Below are positions 16,474 through 21,952 of a stretch of DNA of 21,952 bases, in pieces. A model generated the notes under the pieces. The model made no database searches, was not told where the DNA came from, and worked only from the letters and a program-made list of their open reading frames with translations. Made by a program: the position numbers and the translations under genes. The stretch's first letter is position 1. Each line of letters starts with the position of its first letter. The DNA comes from Sulfidibacterium sp036244975 (GTDB lineage Bacteria; Bacteroidota; Bacteroidia; Bacteroidales; F082): assembly GCA_036244975.1 (NCBI GenBank), contig BTTE01000051.1, positions 1-21,952 on the forward strand, read 5' to 3'.

Positions 16474-17265
16474 ATGTGTATGACATGCGGTTGTGGAGAT
16501 TCCACAGAAACAGATATTCTGATAGCAAAACCGGGAGAGGTAAACCTGGGAAAATTATCTTTTATGCCCGAACATGGGCATCCTCATCATCACCACCATC
16601 ACGAACATTCCCATTCTAAAACCGTGGTGGAGATGGAACAGGATATTTTACAAAACAACAACCTTATTGCCGAGCGAAACAGAGGCTTTTTCGAAGCAAA
16701 AAATATTCTTGCCCTGAATCTTGTTAGTTCTCCCGGTTCCGGGAAAACCAGCTTTCTCGAAAAAGCCCTTCACGACCTGAAAGATGAAATACCATTTTCT
16801 GTAATTGAAGGTGACCAACAGACTTTTCAGGATGCACAACGCATAGAAGCCCTGGGTACTCCTGTCATTCAAATCAATACCGGACAAGGTTGCCACCTCG
16901 ACAGCGGTATGATCCACAAGGCACTGAAAAAACTGAATCCCGAAGAAAATTCGGTGGTTATGATTGAAAATGTCGGTAACCTCGTGTGCCCGGCACTTTT
17001 CGACCTTGGCGAGAACAACCGCATTGTTCTTATCAGCGTTACGGAAGGCGATGACAAACCCATAAAATACCCTGATATGTTTCAATCTGCGGATATATGT
17101 ATCATCAACAAAATCGACTTATTACCCTATGTGAACTTTGACATGGAAAAAGCCAAAGAATATGCAAAACGGGTCAACCATCATTTAAAATTCTTTGAAA
17201 TATCCGCCACAACCGGAGAAGGTATGGATGCCTGGTATGACTGGCTGAGAAAAGAGAGAACGTAA
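16474..17265 (+). CDS. hypB: Hydrogenase nickel incorporation GTPase HypB
   Basis: HypB is a SIMIBI-class GTPase (263 residues) that supplies nickel for insertion, together with HypA. The N-terminus has the high-affinity nickel motif MCMTCGCG (Cys2, Cys5, Cys7). Next comes a histidine-rich stretch, HGHPHHHHHHEHSH (34-47, ten His), suggesting nickel storage. The GTPase core has the P-loop SSPGSGKT (85-92), the metal-binding TGQGCHLD with Cys140 and His141, ENVGNLVCP (165-173) and NKIDLL (212-217). It is the last gene of the hox operon. No standard terminator with a T-run follows, but a palindrome lies at 17353-17369. Confidence 0.96.
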   Translation: MCMTCGCGDSTETDILIAKPGEVNLGKLSFMPEHGHPHHHHHHEHSHSKTVVEMEQDILQNNNLIAERNRGFFEAKNILALNLVSSPGSGKTSFLEKALHDLKDEIPFSVIEGDQQTFQDAQRIEALGTPVIQINTGQGCHLDSGMIHKALKKLNPEENSVVMIENVGNLVCPALFDLGENNRIVLISVTEGDDKPIKYPDMFQSADICIINKIDLLPYVNFDMEKAKEYAKRVNHHLKFFEISATTGEGMDAWYDWLRKERT

Positions 17266-17299
17266 GGACGAAGGAACGAAATGGCGAAAGAGTGAGTGT

Positions 17300-17339
17300 G
17301 CGAAAAAGGCGTGGGGGCGAAAAAGGCGTGGGGGCGAAA
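17300..17339. repeat. 17-bp tandem repeat, two full copies and a partial third
   Basis: The unit GCGAAAAAGGCGTGGGG occurs at 17300-17316 and 17317-17333 without mismatch. A third copy starts at 17334 and ends after six bases. The preceding bases (17266-17299) are rich in related GCGAAA/GAACGAAA words, so the array looks like an eroded longer repeat. The unit is not a multiple of three and no frame is supported. Confidence 0.85.
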
Positions 17340-17352
17340 TAACGCCATTCTT

Positions 17353-17369
17353 CCGGATTTGTAATCCGG
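17353..17369. repeat. REP-like palindrome
   Basis: CCGGATT-TGT-AATCCGG is a perfect 7-bp stem with a 3-nt loop, 88 bp after the hypB stop. Short GC-capped palindromes of this GGATTTGTAATCC kind recur between genes in Bacteroidota genomes, as I recall. The recurrence in this genome cannot be seen from a single copy. It could also act as an mRNA 3'-end stabilising hairpin for the hox transcript. Confidence 0.5.
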
Positions 17370-17425
17370 CAGGCCGCTAATTGACAATCATTCATTCTGA
17401 AAAAAGGACAACAACAATACGAATA

Positions 17426-17461
17426 GACCGTTTTTGTTACTTTTACAAAACAAAAACGGTC
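17426..17461. promoter_or_regulatory. Perfect 13-bp inverted repeat just before the glycoside-hydrolase start codon
   Basis: The arms GACCGTTTTTGTT (17426-17438) and AACAAAAACGGTC (17449-17461) are exact reverse complements around a 10-nt loop and end 3 bp before the ATG at 17465. A TACTTTTA box (17438-17445), one base off TAnnTTTG, lies in the centre. The structure could be an operator over a promoter, a translation-blocking mRNA hairpin, or a terminator for the hox operon. The lack of a T-run after it argues against the last. Confidence 0.55.
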
Positions 17462-17464
17462 CCC

Positions 17465-19633
17465 ATGATAAAGCGTTTTTTCCTGATTATAACCGCCCTT
17501 GTTTTTTCTGTTTCCCTCAGCGCCCAGCAATGGGACGCCGATGCAGGTCTGGTGTATCCTTATGCGGCGAAAATTACCGTCAGTTCCGGCCAAAATTCAC
17601 AAAATATCAACGACAACAATCCGCATACTTTCTGGCAATCGGATAACCCGCTACCCGTCAGATACATCTCCCGAAAGGACTTAAATTATTTTCTGAATCC
17701 ACAGCACTTTTCTCTGTACCCCGGACTTCCCGCACAAAATCCGGCATTCGATGGCAATACCAATACCCATCAGGAAATAAAAACCGGACAATTGTCCCTC
17801 CGTCTGCATCCGGCTGCCTCCCTCCTGCTTTTGAGCTTAAAAGCAGACACAAAGGATTCTTTATTTCTCAGCCTTGAGACCGAAAATCACCGGATCATCC
17901 GGTTTTATTATCCGCCTTCTGACAATTTTCAGGTTAAAAATTTCATCATTAAAACAAAAGAAAAAATTAGCAGTATCCGCCTGGAAAGTAACGCATCATT
18001 CCAACTGTACGAACTGGCAGCCCTGCACAAACCGCCAACGGAATACGTGCTTTTTGATTATGGCCGGACGAGAGATATCGGCTGGATAAGCAGTCGCCAA
18101 CTCAACAGCCAATCCGTTACGCACATTGAAGTGTTGGCCGGCAACGACAAACGCCGGTGGAAACCTGTAATGACCTTAAATCCCAAAGCCATCCCCTTTT
18201 TATATGAACCCTTATCGCACACGATACGGGCAAGATACCTGAAAGTTGTGTTTTCCCTGCCGTTGCGTGATTATCAAAAAGCCGCTCTGTGGGAATTTGC
18301 GATATACGATAAAAACGGCCCATGGGGTGCAAGGCCTGCAGCTGAGCCTTCGCAAAATACTTTTGCCGAAGCATTTGGGCTAAACACTTTCTGGAGCTGG
18401 GGCTACAGCGTCTATTCCGACCTTCTGAAACCGGGAACCGGACCGGAGAAATTCAAGGCTGTCAGCAAAAATTTAAGAAGTTACGAACCCCTGAATTGGG
18501 ATATGATTCGTCCTCAGCAGATTCCTGATTTTACGAAAATGGCTGCCGGGGGCGGAACGCCGGCAAAAAAATGGCTTAACTGGGACCGGGAATACAAAAC
18601 CTGGATACGGTCGGGATTTAACATCGACATAAGCCTGGCTTTTACACAGAATAGCTTTCCGGATTCGCTGTGGAAAAATACCTATCAGGAGGCTTATGCC
18701 TTCGGAAAAGCTTACGCTACCCACTTTTCTGTTAAGAATAACCTCGTGGGTAAAATTGAAATCGGCAATGAGCCATGGGGTTACAATACATCAACTTATC
18801 GTCAAATTCTAACCGGGATGAGTGCGGGCATCAAATCAGTATCAAAAGTCCCGGTAATTCCCGGTGCCGTACAGGCTTTTGCACCGGAAAACGACAACAA
18901 CAATTATATTTCCCGCTTCATCAACGCTTCCGACAAAAATATTGATGGTCTGAACACCCACATCTATTCGTACGTTTTTCAGGAAAACGGAAAAAGAACG
19001 GCTGTAAATCCCGAAGACCCTCGTTCCGAAGTATGGTCTATGGCCAATCTAATACGTTTCAGAAATAAAAACATGCCGGGAAAACCGATTTATGTTACAG
19101 AATTTGGTTTTGACAGTAAAGGAGCCGGCGAAAACTGTACACACAGCGAATGTGTCTCGGAGCCGGAGCAGGCGATTTACGGCGTGCGGATGGCCATGAT
19201 ACTCTGGCGTCTCGGCGCCCGGCAGTTTTACTGGTACTATTTTGCCAATGTGGCTTACAAATCGTTTCTCCACAACCGTTCCGGCCTTACCGGTTCGTAC
19301 AACACCGGCTTTCGCGAAAAACTTTCTTTTAAAGTATTTGCTCTTCTGCAACAAAAAATCGGGTCTTATCATTTTGAAAAAATTATCAGAGAAGACAATA
19401 ATGTATATGCCTATTTATTAAAAGATTACGCAGCCGGAAGTAACATTATCATCGCCTGGAGACCGACGGCTTCGCACCATTTAGAACAGCAGCCGGAACA
19501 ATTTTCCGTTCCCGGAAAAGTTTCGGAAATTATTCCTTTGTTAGGGAACCGAACTATTTCGTTCCGGGAAACAAACCATGTTTTACATCTGGACATTAGC
19601 GGCGTTCCTGTACTGATTTACCTCAAAAATTAA
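17465..19633 (+). CDS. Exported glycoside-hydrolase-like protein (clan GH-A type barrel)
   Basis: This 722-residue protein is exported by a signal peptide (MIKRFFLIITALVFSVSLSA). The ATG at 17465 is chosen because it begins that peptide; an in-frame non-ATG start at 17381 does not. An N-terminal carbohydrate-binding-like region holds at least one discoidin (F5/8 C)-like segment at about 192-285. A TIM-barrel-like catalytic region follows at about 300-620, with IGNEPWG (Glu436, probable acid/base) and YVTEFGFDS (Glu546, probable nucleophile), the NEP...TEFG pattern of clan GH-A retaining enzymes. The last ~95 residues look like a beta-sandwich. Specific family (GH39- or GH5-like) and substrate are not assignable. 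There is no T9SS domain or lipobox, so periplasmic location is inferred. Confidence 0.75.
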   Translation: MIKRFFLIITALVFSVSLSAQQWDADAGLVYPYAAKITVSSGQNSQNINDNNPHTFWQSDNPLPVRYISRKDLNYFLNPQHFSLYPGLPAQNPAFDGNTNTHQEIKTGQLSLRLHPAASLLLLSLKADTKDSLFLSLETENHRIIRFYYPPSDNFQVKNFIIKTKEKISSIRLESNASFQLYELAALHKPPTEYVLFDYGRTRDIGWISSRQLNSQSVTHIEVLAGNDKRRWKPVMTLNPKAIPFLYEPLSHTIRARYLKVVFSLPLRDYQKAALWEFAIYDKNGPWGARPAAEPSQNTFAEAFGLNTFWSWGYSVYSDLLKPGTGPEKFKAVSKNLRSYEPLNWDMIRPQQIPDFTKMAAGGGTPAKKWLNWDREYKTWIRSGFNIDISLAFTQNSFPDSLWKNTYQEAYAFGKAYATHFSVKNNLVGKIEIGNEPWGYNTSTYRQILTGMSAGIKSVSKVPVIPGAVQAFAPENDNNNYISRFINASDKNIDGLNTHIYSYVFQENGKRTAVNPEDPRSEVWSMANLIRFRNKNMPGKPIYVTEFGFDSKGAGENCTHSECVSEPEQAIYGVRMAMILWRLGARQFYWYYFANVAYKSFLHNRSGLTGSYNTGFREKLSFKVFALLQQKIGSYHFEKIIREDNNVYAYLLKDYAAGSNIIIAWRPTASHHLEQQPEQFSVPGKVSEIIPLLGNRTISFRETNHVLHLDISGVPVLIYLKN

Positions 19634-19667
19634 GCATAATAAATCAAATTAAATTCTTACGATTCCT

Positions 19668-19675
19668 TATTTTTG
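19668..19675 (+). promoter_or_regulatory. Candidate -7 promoter element of the S9 peptidase gene
   Basis: TATTTTTG is an exact TAnnTTTG match 26 bp before the start codon, predicting a leader of about 20 nt. A -33 TTTG is not evident. The gene therefore probably has its own promoter although it lies only 68 bp after the glycoside-hydrolase gene. Confidence 0.55.
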
Positions 19676-19701
19676 TTGCTTCATTAAAAACAATCAAAAT
19701 C

Positions 19702-21801
19702 ATGAAAAAATATGCATTAATTCTACTCTCAATCCTCTTGGGTTTTACGGCTTGCAGGCAGCAAAACCCTGCTGTTGTACAAAAACATCCCGCTATTATT
19801 GAGAAACCTCACCTAAAACTAAAGAGTGATGTTATGACGCCGGAGGTTTTATGGTCTTTTGGCCGCCTGAGCGATATTCAGCTTTCACCCGATGGCAAAA
19901 CCCTTGTTTACGGCGTAACTTATTACAGTAAAGTGCAAAACAAAGGGAACCGCGAACTCTACCGCATCGGTGTAGATGGCAAGAACCTGAAACAGCTTAC
20001 TCACACGCCAGGAAGCGAAAGCAACGCTGTCTGGCGTCCCGATGGTAAGAAAATCGGTTTTCTTTCGGCACGTAGCGGCTCCATGCAGCTTTGGGAAATG
20101 AATCCCGATGGCTCCGGCGCGACACAGATATCTCATTTCAAAGGTGGCATTACAGGTTTTAAATACGCTCCCGATGGAAAAAAAGTCCTTTTTACGGCAG
20201 AAGTAAAACTGGACAAAACACCCCGCGACATTTATCCCGACCTGCCCAAAACTACCGGGCGTATATACACCGACCTGATGTACCGGCATTGGGACGTATG
20301 GGTGGATAGTTACAGCCATATTTTTGTAGCTGACTATGACGGCCATTCACTGGAAAACGTCACGGATATAATGAAGGATGAACCTTACGAAAGTCCCATG
20401 AAACCTTTTGGCGGCATCGAACAAATCAACTGGACTCCCGATTCCAAAACTATTGCTTACACCTGCCGCAAAAAGAAAGGGCTTGCCTACACCCTCTCCA
20501 CCAACTCGGATATCTACTTTTATCATTTGGCTGACAAAACCACGCAGAACATGACCAAAGGCATGATGGGCTACGATGTGGCACCGGTATTTTCGCCCGA
20601 TGGGAAATATATGGCTTGGGAAAGCATGAAACGCGACGGCTACGAGTCGGACAAAAATCGCCTTTTCATTATGAATCTAAAGACCGGGGAAAAAGCAGAT
20701 TACACGAAGGATTTCGATCAGAATGTCCATGGTCTGAAATGGAGTACCAATGGAAAATACATTTATTTTATCAGCGACTGGCATGCCTCGGACGACATTT
20801 ACCGGTTGGATGTTAAAAAAGGTAAGATAACGAAAGTAACAGAAGGCATACATGATTATACCAGTGTCATTCCGTCAGGCAAAACACTTTATGCTACCCG
20901 TATGAGCATGTCGATGCCCATTGAGGTTTATGCTGTAAATGCCAAAAACGGCGTTGCCCGGCAGGTTACTTTCACCAACAAGGACCTCCTTGACCAGCTG
21001 ACCATGGGTAAGGTTGAAAAACGCTGGGTAAAAACGACGGATGGCAAACAAGAACTTACCTGGGTAATCTATCCGCCTCATTTTAATCCCAACAAAAAAT
21101 ACCCGGCATTACTGTACTGCCAGGGCGGCCCTCAGAGTACGGTCAGCCAGTTTTGGTCATACCGCTGGAATTTTCAGATGATGGCTGCCAATGGTTACAT
21201 TATCGTAGCACCAAACCGCCGGGGGCTTCCGGGTTTTGGCACCAAATGGGAAGAAGAAATCAGCGGCGACTACGGCGGGCAAGCCATGAAAGACTATTTC
21301 AGCGCTATCGACTCGTTGAAAAAAGAACCCTATATTGACCAAAACAGGTTGGGTGCCGTGGGCGCTTCCTTCGGCGGGTTTTCCATTTACTGGATTGCCG
21401 GTCATAATCTCAATCACCGGTTCAAAGTATTTATTGCTCACGATGGTATGTTCAATCTGAAATCAATGTATCTCGAAACCGATGAGATGTGGTTTGTCAA
21501 CTGGGATTTGGGCGGCCCGTTCTGGGACAAGTCCGACAAAGAAGCCCAGCACTCCTATGCCACCGCCTCACCAAGCAATTTTGTGCAAAACTGGAATACC
21601 CCTATTTTGGTGATACACTCCCAACAGGACTACCGCATCCCGGTTACCGAAGGTATGCAGGCTTTTGATGCCGCCATTTTGCTCCATGTGCCGGCAAAAT
21701 TTCTCTATTTTCCTGATGAAAGCCATTGGGTTTCGAAACCGCAAAATAGCATTTTGTGGCAGCGTACTTTTTCCAGCTGGTTAGATAAATGGCTGAAATA
21801 A
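19702..21801 (+). CDS. S9-family serine peptidase lipoprotein (prolyl oligopeptidase / DPP type)
   Basis: This 699-residue oligopeptide-cleaving enzyme starts with a lipoprotein signal (MKKYALILLSILLGFTAC) and lipid-anchor Cys18. The N-terminal half is a beta-propeller with TolB/PD40-type repeats, recognisable by recurring SPDGK, RPDGK and APDGK turns (for example LSPDGKTLVYG). The C-terminal alpha/beta-hydrolase domain has the nucleophile Ser556 in GASFGGF, with Asp643 (SQQDYRIP) and His675 (DESHWV). The RLGAVGASFGG context fits the S9B/S9C acylaminoacyl- or dipeptidyl-peptidase groups, so substrate choice is uncertain. The lipoprotein anchor places it in the envelope. A strong hairpin ends the transcript. 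Confidence 0.92.
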   Translation: MKKYALILLSILLGFTACRQQNPAVVQKHPAIIEKPHLKLKSDVMTPEVLWSFGRLSDIQLSPDGKTLVYGVTYYSKVQNKGNRELYRIGVDGKNLKQLTHTPGSESNAVWRPDGKKIGFLSARSGSMQLWEMNPDGSGATQISHFKGGITGFKYAPDGKKVLFTAEVKLDKTPRDIYPDLPKTTGRIYTDLMYRHWDVWVDSYSHIFVADYDGHSLENVTDIMKDEPYESPMKPFGGIEQINWTPDSKTIAYTCRKKKGLAYTLSTNSDIYFYHLADKTTQNMTKGMMGYDVAPVFSPDGKYMAWESMKRDGYESDKNRLFIMNLKTGEKADYTKDFDQNVHGLKWSTNGKYIYFISDWHASDDIYRLDVKKGKITKVTEGIHDYTSVIPSGKTLYATRMSMSMPIEVYAVNAKNGVARQVTFTNKDLLDQLTMGKVEKRWVKTTDGKQELTWVIYPPHFNPNKKYPALLYCQGGPQSTVSQFWSYRWNFQMMAANGYIIVAPNRRGLPGFGTKWEEEISGDYGGQAMKDYFSAIDSLKKEPYIDQNRLGAVGASFGGFSIYWIAGHNLNHRFKVFIAHDGMFNLKSMYLETDEMWFVNWDLGGPFWDKSDKEAQHSYATASPSNFVQNWNTPILVIHSQQDYRIPVTEGMQAFDAAILLHVPAKFLYFPDESHWVSKPQNSILWQRTFSSWLDKWLK

Positions 21802-21834
21802 TGTGAGTTAGTTTGACTGAATAATTATAATCAA

Positions 21835-21873
21835 CCCCTGAACATCATTGGCAAGCCTGATGATGTTCAGGGG
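21835..21873 (+). terminator. Intrinsic-type terminator after the S9 peptidase gene
   Basis: A perfect 14-bp stem, CCCCTGAACATCAT (21835-21848) with ATGATGTTCAGGGG (21860-21873), encloses an 11-nt loop and begins 33 bp after the stop codon. The following TAATAAATTT is only moderately T-rich. The stem could serve both strands. The remaining 79 bases of the window contain no feature I can support. Confidence 0.75.
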
Positions 21874-21952
21874 TAATAAATTTGGAGAATGGAAAGAATC
21901 GCTGGGTTTAAGTTTCTTATACCGCATTGAATAACCGGTACAACTTAACCTG

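Overview
The window looks like chromosomal DNA of a Bacteroidota bacterium; I would not name a genus. Four things point there. A secreted subtilase ends in a type IX secretion (T9SS) sorting domain, with a YPNPF motif near residue 479 and a KVVKR end. Several upstream regions carry the Bacteroidota -7 promoter element TAnnTTTG. Start codons mostly lack Shine-Dalgarno sequences. An outer-membrane beta-barrel and several exported peptidases and hydrolases have close-packed neighbours typical of the phylum. I see no rRNA, tRNA, CRISPR array, transposase or prophage gene.

Layout. 1-1908: arginyl-tRNA synthetase (+). 2040-6760: three exported proteins on the minus strand: T9SS-type subtilase, M1-family metallopeptidase and a small outer-membrane beta-barrel. 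6987-7388: a cysteine-rich zinc-ribbon protein (+) whose end overlaps the end of hypE. 7385-9767: hypC-hypD-hypE (-). 9987-17265: hoxF-hoxU-hoxY-hoxH-maturation protease-dihydroorotate-dehydrogenase-like flavoprotein-hypA-hypB (+), with gaps of 3-14 bp, so very probably one transcript. 17266-17464: an intergenic stretch with a 17-bp tandem repeat, a REP-like palindrome and a perfect 13-bp hairpin directly before the next start codon. 17465-19633: an exported glycoside-hydrolase-like protein. 19702-21801: an S9-family serine peptidase lipoprotein, followed by a strong terminator hairpin.

The core of the window is a cytoplasmic NAD-linked [NiFe]-hydrogenase of the soluble (group 3d, Ralstonia-type HoxFUYH) kind. 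The diaphorase half is HoxF (NuoE-like domain fused to NuoF, with FMN) plus HoxU. The hydrogenase half is HoxY plus HoxH. The maturation set covers iron-cyanide ligand assembly (HypC, HypD, HypE), nickel insertion (HypA, HypB) and cleavage of the HoxH C-terminal tail (HoxW-like protease). HypF, which feeds carbamoyl groups to HypE, is not in the window and must be encoded elsewhere if the enzyme is made. hypCDE and the hox operon diverge from a shared 219-bp region, which suggests coordinated control.

The least explained piece is the dihydroorotate-dehydrogenase-like flavoprotein gene inside the operon. Its protein has the barrel and FMN-binding signatures of the family but not the catalytic Cys/Ser loop of a real PyrD. 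The paired zinc-ribbon protein abutting hypE is the second gene worth attention. No clearly new defence or mobile system is visible.
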